Source: CALEMW01 sp035447065 (GTDB lineage Bacteria > Krumholzibacteriota > Krumholzibacteriia > LZORAL124-64-63). Taken from it: a stretch of DNA of 64,000 nucleotides. Numbering within the stretch: the first letter of the stretch is position 1; each line of letters opens with the position of its first letter. The notes beneath the pieces were generated by a model, which had not been told where the DNA came from, did no database searches, and saw only the letters and a list, made by a program, of their open reading frames with translations. The position numbers and the translations under genes were made by a program. Shown here one piece after another: positions 25,022 to 32,259 of this stretch. The stretch is taken from positions 1-64,000 of the forward strand of contig DAOTGJ010000003.1 of the NCBI GenBank assembly GCA_035447065.1. Reading direction: 5' to 3'.

Positions 25022-25485
25022 CGGGCGCCCCGCGGCTCGGCGGCCTGGGCCTCGGTGCCGCCGCCCAGGCCGGAGAGCCAGCCGGGCCAGCGCCCGCCGC
25101 GGGCGGCGCCGGCGTCGGGACCGAGCACCACCAGGCGCGGAGGATCGCCGCGGCGCACCAGCCCGAGCTCGGACTCGGCGCGGGCCACCACGTCCTCGCG
25201 GCGCGTGGCGCGGTTCCACTCCAGCTCCAGGGTGCCGATGCGGGCCTGGTAGTAGGCGCGGTCGGCCTCCAGCTCCGCCAGGCGGCAGCTGTCGCCCACG
25301 ATGCCGTTGGACACGGTCACCTGCCCCGTGAACGCGAGCATGACCAGCACCACCAGCGCGAGCCCGATCACGCGGCCGCGGCTGATCAGCCGGCGCGACC
25401 GCGCCATGGAGGTGCGGCGCGACGTGGCGCCGTAGCCTCCGAAGGCGGCGGCGCGGACGATGTTGACGTTCCAGCTCGGCGTCAT
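25018..25485 (-). CDS. ftsL: cell division protein FtsL (septum formation initiator family)
   Basis: 155 aa small bitopic protein that bridges FtsQ and the FtsW/FtsI synthase. A basic cytoplasmic tail (residues 1-38) is followed by one membrane segment (VIGLALVVLVMLAFTGQVTV) and a short heptad-rich coiled coil (RLAELEADRAYYQARIGTLELE). The Ala/Gly/Pro-rich tail beyond residue 110 is longer than in most FtsL proteins. Identification rests on size, topology and position between rsmH and ftsI. The ATG overlaps the rsmH stop. Confidence 0.85.
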   Translation of the reverse strand: MTPSWNVNIVRAAAFGGYGATSRRTSMARSRRLISRGRVIGLALVVLVMLAFTGQVTVSNGIVGDSCRLAELEADRAYYQARIGTLELEWNRATRREDVVARAESELGLVRRGDPPRLVVLGPDAGAARGGRWPGWLSGLGGGTEAQAAEPRGAR

Positions 25486-26405
25486 GGCAACCTCTCGGCG
25501 ACGCGCAGCTTGGCGCTGCGGGCGCGGGGATTCTCGCGGACCTCGTGGGCGTCGGCCGTCAGGGGCCGACGGGTGATCAGACGCACGCGCGCGCGGTGGC
25601 CGCAGGTGCAGACCGGCGTGCGTGGCGGGCAGAGGCAGTCGGCGGCCTCGTGCGCCAGCGCGCGCTTGACCAGCCGGTCCTCCAAAGAGTGGTAGCTGAT
25701 GACGGCCAGGCGGCCGCCGGGAGCCAGCCGCGTCACGGCGGCGGCCAGGGCATCCTCCAGGGCGCCCAGCTCGTCGTTCACGGCGATGCGCAGGGCCTGG
25801 AACACGCGGCTCAGGGTGGCGGCGCGGTGCGGGCCGCGGCCCACGGCCATCTCCACCACCTCGCGCAGGCGCGACGTGGTGTCCACCGGTTCCTCCTCGC
25901 GCGCGCGCACCAGGGCGCCGGCGATGCGGCGCGAGCCGCGCTCCTCCCCCAGCCGGAAGATCACGTCCGCCAGGGCGTCGGCGTCCAGGCGGGCCACCAG
26001 GGCCGCGGCGGGTTCGCCGCGGGTCTGATCGAAGCGCAGATCCAGGGGACCGTCGGCGCGGTAGCTGAAGCCCTTGTCCGCGGCGTCGAGCTGCAGGGAG
26101 CTCACGCCCAGGTCCAGCAGCACGCCGTCGCAGGCGTCCCAGCCCGCGGCGTCCAGGGCGTCGTCCAGGTCGCGGAAGGAGCGGTGCTGGATGCGGAAGC
26201 GCGGCTCGGCGGCGGCCAGCTCGCGGCCGGCGGCCAGGGCGTCGGCGTCCAGGTCCAGGCCCAGCACCTCGCAGCCGCGGTCCAGCAGCGCGCGCGTGTG
26301 CCCCCCGAACCCGAAGGTGCCGTCCACCACGCGGCGGCCGGCGCCGGGGGCCAGGGAGTCGACCGCGACGTCCAGCAAGACCGGGACGTGCGGCCGCCCG
26401 TTCAC
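25482..26405 (-). CDS. rsmH: 16S rRNA (cytosine1402-N4)-methyltransferase RsmH (MraW)
   Basis: 307 aa. It methylates C1402 in the ribosomal P site using S-adenosylmethionine. It begins HVPVLLDVAVDSL, then VVDGTFGFGGHTRALL (SAM motif I), LLDLGVSSLQLDAADKGFSY (the catalytic region), VFQALRIAVNDELG and ISYHSLEDRLVK. A cysteine-rich patch, CLCPPRTPVCTCGH, lies near the C-terminus. The GTG start overlaps the stop of the STAS gene (GTGA). Normal length. Confidence 0.97.
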   Translation of the reverse strand: MNGRPHVPVLLDVAVDSLAPGAGRRVVDGTFGFGGHTRALLDRGCEVLGLDLDADALAAGRELAAAEPRFRIQHRSFRDLDDALDAAGWDACDGVLLDLGVSSLQLDAADKGFSYRADGPLDLRFDQTRGEPAAALVARLDADALADVIFRLGEERGSRRIAGALVRAREEEPVDTTSRLREVVEMAVGRGPHRAATLSRVFQALRIAVNDELGALEDALAAAVTRLAPGGRLAVISYHSLEDRLVKRALAHEAADCLCPPRTPVCTCGHRARVRLITRRPLTADAHEVRENPRARSAKLRVAERLP

Positions 26406-26791
26406 GGCCGGCGGACGCGCCGGGGCGTCGGGACGGAGGTTTCGGGAGCGGAGGCGGCGGCGTCGCCCAGGGTCAGCAGGGTGCGCAGGTAGGGGCTCCA
26501 GCCGCCCAGGTAGAGGGCGTGGCCGTAGGACTTGAGCTCCTCGTTCCAGCGGCGCAGGTCCGCGGCCACGCGGTAGTCCACGTGGCGCAGCCGCTGCCCG
26601 TCCAGCACGATGCGCCGGCCGCGCTGCACCAGGTGCGGCGCGATGCGGCGCCGCAATCCCTGCAGGCGCTCGCGGTCCAGGGTCCCGAGAAGAGCCACCC
26701 GCAGGACGCTGCCGCGCTCCTGGATCTCGAACGTGCTGCCGCCCTCGAGGAGCGTGAGGCGTGGCGTCCGGCGGGTCGACTCTCTCGGCAT
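26402..26791 (-). CDS. STAS-domain protein inserted between mraZ and rsmH
   Basis: 129 aa, with GGAG 9 nt upstream of the ATG. Residues 20-108 read as a STAS (SpoIIAA-like) fold: beta strand VLRVALLGTLDRERLQGLRR, strand IVLDGQRLRHVDYRVAADL, and a final HALYLGGWSPYLRTLLTLG. In anti-anti-sigma factors the loop after the second strand carries a phosphorylatable Ser (DSSG-like); here it is DYRV (72-75), so the serine switch is missing. There is no membrane segment. Its GTGA overlap with rsmH shows it belongs to the operon. A STAS gene at this position is not part of the usual dcw order. The fold is inferred from the pattern; the role is unknown. Confidence 0.7.
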   Translation of the reverse strand: MPRESTRRTPRLTLLEGGSTFEIQERGSVLRVALLGTLDRERLQGLRRRIAPHLVQRGRRIVLDGQRLRHVDYRVAADLRRWNEELKSYGHALYLGGWSPYLRTLLTLGDAAASAPETSVPTPRRVRRP

Positions 26792-26854
26792 GTGGGGGCT
26801 CCGTCCCTCGCAGGGCCCGCCCTCCGTGGCGGACCGGGTTCCATCCCCGATGCA

Positions 26855-26876
26855 GGGTCCCGTTCCTTCGGGACCC
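26855..26876 (-). terminator. 8-bp hairpin after mraZ
   Basis: Perfect arms 26855-26862 and 26869-26876 with a 6-nt loop lie 6 nt beyond the mraZ stop, before the STAS gene. There is no T-tract, so attenuation or mRNA processing is more likely than full termination. Confidence 0.45.
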
Positions 26877-26882
26877 GATGCG

Positions 26883-27350
26883 CTACACGAAGAATTCGTT
26901 CAGGAACGTGGGATCCACCTCCGGCAGCTCCTCCTGGGCCGCCTCGAAGCGCTCCGGATCCCAGAGCTCCATGTTCTGGCCCATGCCCACCACCGTGACG
27001 CGGCGCTCGATGCCGGCCCGCTTCAGCAGGGCCAGGGGCACGCTGACGCGGCCCTGGCTGTCCGGCACGAGCTTGAAGCTCTGGGCGCTGAGCTTGCGCA
27101 CGTTCGCCTGCCACTGGGGTTCCGGCGAGCGGCTCTTCATGCGGCGGAAGGTCTCGTCCCACTCATCCTGGGGGAAGACGGCCAGGTTGCCGACGGTCCC
27201 GGGGCTGACCACGTAGGTCTCGTCCTCGGCGGTCCCGCCCCCCGCCCGGAAGCGGAAGGGCAGATTGAAGCGCCCCTTGCCGTCCACCTTGCGCTCGTAG
27301 GCGCCGTGGAAGCAGTACTGGGTGCGGACGCTTGCAGGGTCGCTGGACAT
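26883..27350 (-). CDS. mraZ: transcriptional regulator MraZ
   Basis: 155 aa. MraZ is an AbrB-like DNA-binding protein that controls its own division operon and also affects RsmH action. Two SpoVT/AbrB half-domains are visible: VDGKGRFNLPFRF (from residue 22) and PDSQGRVSVPLALL (from 96), separated by the usual helical segment. The C-terminus after NMELWDPERFEAA is normal. The ATG has GAGG 9 nt upstream. Direct repeats resembling MraZ boxes lie 26-59 nt upstream of the start codon, followed outward by a strong promoter. Confidence 0.95.
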   Translation of the reverse strand: MSSDPASVRTQYCFHGAYERKVDGKGRFNLPFRFRAGGGTAEDETYVVSPGTVGNLAVFPQDEWDETFRRMKSRSPEPQWQANVRKLSAQSFKLVPDSQGRVSVPLALLKRAGIERRVTVVGMGQNMELWDPERFEAAQEELPEVDPTFLNEFFV

Positions 27351-27375
27351 GGATGCGTGCCTCGAGAGTGTGAAA

Positions 27376-27409
27376 GCCCAGATTCACCAATCTTCACCAT
27401 TTTCCGCCA
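27376..27409 (-). promoter_or_regulatory. putative MraZ operator: 10-bp-period direct repeats
   Basis: On the minus strand TGGCG (27405-27409), TGGTG (27395-27399) and TGGTG (27385-27389) recur exactly every 10 bp, each followed by an A-rich 5-bp spacer. A fourth copy, TGGGC (27376-27380), comes after 9 bp. In E. coli MraZ binds TGGGN repeats separated by 5 bp; this array has the same period. It lies between the predicted -10 and the mraZ start, where binding could block transcription. Confidence 0.7.
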
Positions 27410-27423
27410 CTGGGCACCTCGGG

Positions 27424-27453
27424 ACAGTAATCCTTCTCCCTTTTGCCTGTCAA
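27424..27453 (-). promoter_or_regulatory. sigma70-type promoter of the mraZ division operon
   Basis: Consensus -35 TTGACA (27448-27453), 18-bp A/G-rich spacer, -10 TACTGT (27424-27429). The start would be near 27417, just upstream of the operator repeats. The 27351-27542 gap is markedly AT-richer than the rest of the window. Confidence 0.7.
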
Positions 27454-27542
27454 CCATCAAGAATCATCTATTTTTTGGCACATGAATATACCGGCCGCCC
27501 TGCGGTCGTTCATGAGAGGGGAAGAAAGGGGAATGCGCGGGA

Positions 27543-28814
27543 TCAGGCGCCGTGGAGGTCGGCGACGCAGGGCGCGAGGAGCGCGGCCCAGCCCAGGCCG
27601 CTGGCGCGGCGGAACCGCAGGAGCATGACGGCGCTGCCGGCGGCGTAAGCCGCGCTGGAGGCCCAGGCTGCGCCCACGGCGCCGTGGGCGGGGATCCAGG
27701 CCACGCCGGCGGCCACGTTGACCAGCACGGTGATCAGGCTGGCCTGGGTGTTCCAGACGGCGCGGCCGCGCCCGATGAAGTCGCCCGCCAGCACCGCGCC
27801 GGGGGCGAAGGCCACGATGCCGGGAAGGAGGGCGCGCAGGGCGGCGGCGGAGGCGTCGTACTCGCCGGCGAAGAGGCGGTGCAGGAGCCAGGGCCCCGCC
27901 CAGGCCAGGACCAGCGCGGCGGCCGCGGTGACCGCCAGGCCCAGCCGCACCGCCCGCGCCGTGAGCCGGTCTCCCCCATCGCCTCCGGACGTGGCGATCA
28001 GCACGGGCTGCAGGGCGCCGGGCAGCATCCAGAGCACCTCCCCCGCCAGCACCGCCACGGAGTAGACGCCCACCACGGCGGGACCATGCCAGGCGGCCAC
28101 CAGGGCCAGATCCAGGCGCAGATGCAGCAGGGACGCCAGGGACGAGAGCTGGCCCAGCCATCCCTCGCGAGCCAGGGTGCGCGCCGCCGGTCGGTCCACG
28201 GCCGCGTCCGCGGCAGGCGCCGCCCGCCCCAACGCCCGCAGCGCCAGGACTGCCGCCACGGCCTGGGCGCCGGCCCAGACGGCCAGGGCCCGCGGCAGGT
28301 CCAGCCGTCCCAGGGCCGCCAGCAGCGCCGCCAGACCCAGGTGCAGCACGGCCCGCAGCAGGTTGATGCGCGGGCCCGTGGGCACGCGGCCCAGGGCGGT
28401 GAGATCCTGGACCACCACGTCGAAGAGCAGCAGGGCCGCGGCTCCGATGAGCGCGGCCGCGGGCGCCCAGGCGTCGGTCCAGCCGGCCGTGGCGCGCAGG
28501 ACGTCGGCCAGTCCCAGGGACCAGGCCACGGCCGTGACGGCGGCCAGGGCAGGCGCCACGGCGAGGATCCAGCGGAGCTGGGAGGAGAGCAGCGCCCGGG
28601 CCAGGGCGGGGGCGCGCTTCAGGCGCGGCACGGCCGCCAGGCCCACGCCGCCGTTGGCCACGGCCGCCCCCACCAGGGCCAGCAGCAGGGTGAGGGCGTA
28701 GCGGCCCTGTCCGGCCGGGCCCAGCTCCCGGGCCACCAGCCAGCCCACCGCGGCGTTGGCCAGGGCCTGGAGGAGTCGCGCGGCCAGGACCGCGCCGCCG
28801 GTGCGCAGCAGCAT
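27543..28814 (-). CDS. MOP-superfamily flippase (Wzx/MurJ-like)
   Basis: 423 aa integral membrane protein with about twelve hydrophobic segments. The opening GGAVLAARLLQALANAAVGWLVARELGPAGQGRYAL matches oligosaccharide flippases (residues 6-40), as does EGWLGQLSSLASLLHLRLDLALV split across the middle and VGVYSVAVLAGEVLWMLP. These proteins flip lipid-linked sugars to the periplasmic face. The ATG overlaps the stop of the FemAB-like gene by one base. It is the last gene of the yfhO operon. Exact substrate unknown; MurJ itself is less likely because of the glycan-gene context. Confidence 0.75.
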   Translation of the reverse strand: MLLRTGGAVLAARLLQALANAAVGWLVARELGPAGQGRYALTLLLALVGAAVANGGVGLAAVPRLKRAPALARALLSSQLRWILAVAPALAAVTAVAWSLGLADVLRATAGWTDAWAPAAALIGAAALLLFDVVVQDLTALGRVPTGPRINLLRAVLHLGLAALLAALGRLDLPRALAVWAGAQAVAAVLALRALGRAAPAADAAVDRPAARTLAREGWLGQLSSLASLLHLRLDLALVAAWHGPAVVGVYSVAVLAGEVLWMLPGALQPVLIATSGGDGGDRLTARAVRLGLAVTAAAALVLAWAGPWLLHRLFAGEYDASAAALRALLPGIVAFAPGAVLAGDFIGRGRAVWNTQASLITVLVNVAAGVAWIPAHGAVGAAWASSAAYAAGSAVMLLRFRRASGLGWAALLAPCVADLHGA

Positions 28815-29842
28815 CAGCCGCGGCCTCGACGGCGCAGGGAGCCCGCGGCGCGCAGCAGGCGCGCGGCCGGCGCCGCCCGCTCCCAGCGGCCGCGCACCAG
28901 GACGTCGGCGCCGAGCAGGCGCTTGAAGTTCTGCACGCCGTCCTGGCCGCCGTGGCCGCCCAGGTCCAGGCGGGCGGCGCCGCGGCGGCAGGCCTCCTGC
29001 AGATCCGTCCACACGAGCACCGTGGCCGGGAAGAGATCGTTGCGCTCGGGGACGGTGGCGCCGAGCCAGGCGGTGACCTGATCGGCGTCGCGCAGGCAGA
29101 AGTGGCCGCCCAGGAGCTCGTCCGCGTGGTGGGCGGTGATCAGGAAGGCCTTGCCGCCGGCTTGGCGCAGGAGGTCGCGGCAGAAGTCTTCCGGCACCGC
29201 GGGCACGCCCCACCCCGCGCAGGCGCGGCGGTAGACGGCGTGGAAGGCGGACAGGTGGCCGTCGTCCTCGCGCACCTCGGCGCGCACGCCGGCCTTGAAG
29301 GCGCGGTTGCGCTCGTTGCGCCGGTTCTTCTTCAGGACGTGCATCTCCACGTGGTCCAGGCCCCCGGCCAGGGGCAGCACGGCGGCGGGGTCGTCCTGGC
29401 GGCGGAACCCGCGGGCGGCCAGCGGTCGGGCCAGGGCCGCGTCCCACGCGGGCGGCAGATGCAGCGTGAGGCCCAGGCAACGGCTGTCGGCGGTCAGGTC
29501 CGCGCAGCCTGCGACCAGGGCGTCGAGGGCGGCCTCGCGGCGCGCCGGGGTGAGGTCCGCGGCCAGCAGCGGCGCCGACGGCAGGCCGGCGTAATGGCCC
29601 TGCCAGCGGTGCAGCGGTCCGCGCCGTGTGCGCGCCAGGGCCAAGCCGGCCACGGGCCGACCGTCGGCATGGATCAGCAGCCAGCCGCCTTCGGCGCCGG
29701 GAATGCGGTCCGCCACGGCCGCGGCCCAGGCCTCCTCGTGGAAGAAGGAGACCGACGCGGCGGCGCGCAGCAGCTCCTGCCACGCCGCGGGCGGGCGCGG
29801 CCCCACGGCCAGCTCCGTGCGCAGGTCCGCCGCCACGATCAC
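28814..29842 (-). CDS. FemAB/GNAT-fold acyltransferase-like protein
   Basis: 342 aa, soluble. Two tandem GNAT-like halves are suggested: an N-terminal half with SFFHEEAWAAAVADRIPGAEGG and ADGRPVAGLALARTRRGPLH, and a second half with HVLKKNRRNERNRAFKAGV, then ADELLGGHFCLRDADQVTAWLGAT and LDLGGHGGQDGVQNFKRLLG. The second half fits the FemAB/peptidoglycan-bridge and Acetyltransf_6 families found in exopolysaccharide loci, where members acylate or aminoacylate sugars. The start is a GTG overlapping the propeller stop (GTGA). Its place between a flippase and a secreted protein suggests envelope-glycan modification. Substrate unknown. Confidence 0.65.
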   Translation of the reverse strand: MIVAADLRTELAVGPRPPAAWQELLRAAASVSFFHEEAWAAAVADRIPGAEGGWLLIHADGRPVAGLALARTRRGPLHRWQGHYAGLPSAPLLAADLTPARREAALDALVAGCADLTADSRCLGLTLHLPPAWDAALARPLAARGFRRQDDPAAVLPLAGGLDHVEMHVLKKNRRNERNRAFKAGVRAEVREDDGHLSAFHAVYRRACAGWGVPAVPEDFCRDLLRQAGGKAFLITAHHADELLGGHFCLRDADQVTAWLGATVPERNDLFPATVLVWTDLQEACRRGAARLDLGGHGGQDGVQNFKRLLGADVLVRGRWERAAPAARLLRAAGSLRRRGRG

Positions 29843-32259
29843 CTCACCACCGCCAGGGGCCGCACCACCACCTGGCCTCCCAGCTCCAGGCGCACCAGGT
29901 AGGTGCCGGAGGCGGCCTGACCGTTCAGGAGGTTGGCGCCGCGCCAGAACACCTCGTCGGTGCCCACGTTGGCGTCGCGGTAGACCAGCTGGCCCTCGGC
30001 GTTGTACACGCGCACGCTGGCGCCGCCGCGCACGCCCAGGGTCTCGGTGACCACCTGCGCGTCGAAGCCGCCGGCGCGCACGCCCTCGGTGTGCACGCCG
30101 GGACGGTACGGGTTGGGATAGAGGTACACGGAGTCCAGCGGTCCCTGGTCCAGGCCGCTGCCCGAACCCACGTCCACCACCACGGCGCCGTTGTCGCCGC
30201 CGGCCAGGATGCGGCGGCCGTCGGCCGCGGCGTCGAGCTCGCGGATGACGCCCTCGGGCACGCCGGCGATGACGCTGGCGGAGAAGAAGCCGTCCAGGGC
30301 GTAGGCGGCGTAGGCGCCGGCGCTGGTGTAGCCGTCGATGATCACCTGGTCCGCGCGCTCGCGGACCCGGTTGAGGCCGGCGTCATGGCTGACCCACACG
30401 TCGCCGTTGCGGTCCTGCACCACGTCGGTCAGGGCGCCGCGCAGCAGGCCCGGGATGCTGGCGTCCACCATCTCGCGGTAGTCGGACAGGGAGGTCAGCG
30501 TGAGCTGGCCGGGGCCGAAGGAGGCCACCGATGCGTGCACCAGGCCGCTGCTGCCCGCGGCCCAGAAGGTGCCCGCGGCGGTGGGGTCCAGGCCCTTGCA
30601 GCTGCGGAAGTCGAAGCTGCCGCCCTCGGTGTCCAGCACGGTGACCGGGCCGCCGTACCAGTCGTCGGAGGCGTCGCTCCAGGTGAGCGCGGCGTCGGGG
30701 CCGTTGAGGCCGTTGACGTCCCAGATCACCAGGCCGCCGTCGTCCGAGGTGAAGGCGATGCGGTCGCGGCGCAGCACGGCGGCGTCGCGGAAGTAGAGGC
30801 CGCCCAGGCCGCTGGCGTCGGTGGGCAGGACCAGCCAGCTCGCGGGATCGCGCCAGGCGTCGGGATCGATCAGCACGTCCACGCCGAAGCGGTCGCTGAG
30901 GCAGAGCACCGGGCCGTCGGGATGGACCACCACGCGGATGATGCGGCTGTTGCTCAGGGCCGAATTCTCCGTGGTGATCTGCTCCACGCCGGGGCCCGCG
31001 GGGTCGAAGCGCAGCAGGCCGCCGCCCTGGAACTGGGTGATCCAGAGGGTGCCGTCCGGAGCGGAGTCCATGGAGAGCAGGCCGCTGTCGTGGTTGATGA
31101 GGCCCACGGAATCGTTGGCGGCGGACGCGAGCTCCAGGTACTGGGTCCAGGCGTCGCCGTCCCAGCCGGCCCAGCCGGCGCCGTTGCGCGCGCCCAGCCA
31201 CAGCGTGCCGTCGGCGCCGAACTCCACGCCGTCGAAGGTGGAGAAGGCCGGCGCGTCCGGCGTGCTCAACGTCCAGGCGTTGCCGCCGGTGCGGCGGCCC
31301 AGGGTCACGCGCGAGGTCTTGGCGCTGCCGTCGGGACCCGGGCGGCTGCCGCCGGCCCACAGCGATCCGAAGGCGCCGTGGATCACGTCGGTGGCGGCCA
31401 GGGGCGTGTCCTCCTGCACCCAGTCGTCGCCGATCCAGCGGTGCAGGTTCTCGGCGGTGGCGCCCGGGTCGCCCAGGGCCCAGAGCTCGCCGTCCAGCAC
31501 CGCCAGGTCCGCCACCGGGCCCAGGGCCGGTCCCAGGGTGGTCCACTCGCCCGCTCCGGAGTTCCACACCTGCACGCCGTCGCCCGTGGCGGCCGTCACG
31601 CCCAGGGCGGGATGCACGGCCAGCGCGCGCACCTCGCGGTTCCCCAGGCCGGCGCTGCGGTCCTCCAACAGGCCCTGACGCAGGATGGAGATGCCGTCGG
31701 CGGTGCCGATCCAGAGGTCGTCGCCGTCCAGGGCCAGGGCGCGGATGCGGTCGTCCACCAGGCCGGGGAAGCCGTTGGACGTGTAGATGTCGCCGGCGAA
31801 GCCGTTGTTGATCAGGCCCAGGCCGCCGTCGGTCAGACCGTAGTAGACGCGCTCGGTGGCGCCGTTGACGGAGCCGGCCACGGCGGTCACGGAGAGGGCC
31901 TCGGCGCGGGCGAACTGGCGGCACACGGGGCCGGCGTCGGTCAGCTCGATGCGCGTGAGGCCGCCGCCGTCGCTGGCGGCCCAGAGGTAGGCGCCGGTCC
32001 AGGCCAGGTCCGTGAGCAGGTTGGAGGTCAGGCCGTCCGCGGTGGTCCAGCGCACGGGGTCCGCCGGATCCGTCGGGTCGTAGACCAGCAGGCCGCCCGC
32101 GGCGGTGGCGCCGTAGAGCACGCCGCCCACGTCCTGCAGGTCGCGCAGGTCGCCGCCGCCCAGCAGGGGGGTGAACGTGGCCGTCTGGGCCGCGGCGCCG
32201 CCGGCCAGCAGCAGCGCGAGGAGCAGGGGGATGGTCCGCTTGAGGATCGGGGTCGTCAT
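29839..32259 (-). CDS. secreted beta-propeller protein with FlgD-like C-terminal domain
   Basis: 806 aa. A signal peptide is clear (RTIPLLLALLLAGGAAAQ, cleavage near residue 23). Residues ~25-700 form repeated ~45-residue blades resembling two-component-regulator propeller repeats, for example WTTADGLTSNLLTDLAWTG and GFPGLVDDRIRALALDGDD. The last ~100 residues begin YLYPNPYRPG and continue VRVYNAEGQLVYR and GTYLVRLELGGQ, a FlgD/T9SS-sorting-type Ig domain common in FCB-group secreted proteins. It has no kinase or output domain. It is expressed from inside a glycan-assembly operon, with its ATG overlapping the glycosyltransferase stop. Function unknown; a surface adhesin or scaffold is plausible. 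Confidence 0.75.
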   Translation of the reverse strand: MTTPILKRTIPLLLALLLAGGAAAQTATFTPLLGGGDLRDLQDVGGVLYGATAAGGLLVYDPTDPADPVRWTTADGLTSNLLTDLAWTGAYLWAASDGGGLTRIELTDAGPVCRQFARAEALSVTAVAGSVNGATERVYYGLTDGGLGLINNGFAGDIYTSNGFPGLVDDRIRALALDGDDLWIGTADGISILRQGLLEDRSAGLGNREVRALAVHPALGVTAATGDGVQVWNSGAGEWTTLGPALGPVADLAVLDGELWALGDPGATAENLHRWIGDDWVQEDTPLAATDVIHGAFGSLWAGGSRPGPDGSAKTSRVTLGRRTGGNAWTLSTPDAPAFSTFDGVEFGADGTLWLGARNGAGWAGWDGDAWTQYLELASAANDSVGLINHDSGLLSMDSAPDGTLWITQFQGGGLLRFDPAGPGVEQITTENSALSNSRIIRVVVHPDGPVLCLSDRFGVDVLIDPDAWRDPASWLVLPTDASGLGGLYFRDAAVLRRDRIAFTSDDGGLVIWDVNGLNGPDAALTWSDASDDWYGGPVTVLDTEGGSFDFRSCKGLDPTAAGTFWAAGSSGLVHASVASFGPGQLTLTSLSDYREMVDASIPGLLRGALTDVVQDRNGDVWVSHDAGLNRVRERADQVIIDGYTSAGAYAAYALDGFFSASVIAGVPEGVIRELDAAADGRRILAGGDNGAVVVDVGSGSGLDQGPLDSVYLYPNPYRPGVHTEGVRAGGFDAQVVTETLGVRGGASVRVYNAEGQLVYRDANVGTDEVFWRGANLLNGQAASGTYLVRLELGGQVVVRPLAVVR

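Noticed and set aside
27351..27542. A small gene in the AT-rich region upstream of mraZ
   Set aside because: Only short frames without protein features. The composition is explained by the promoter and operator.
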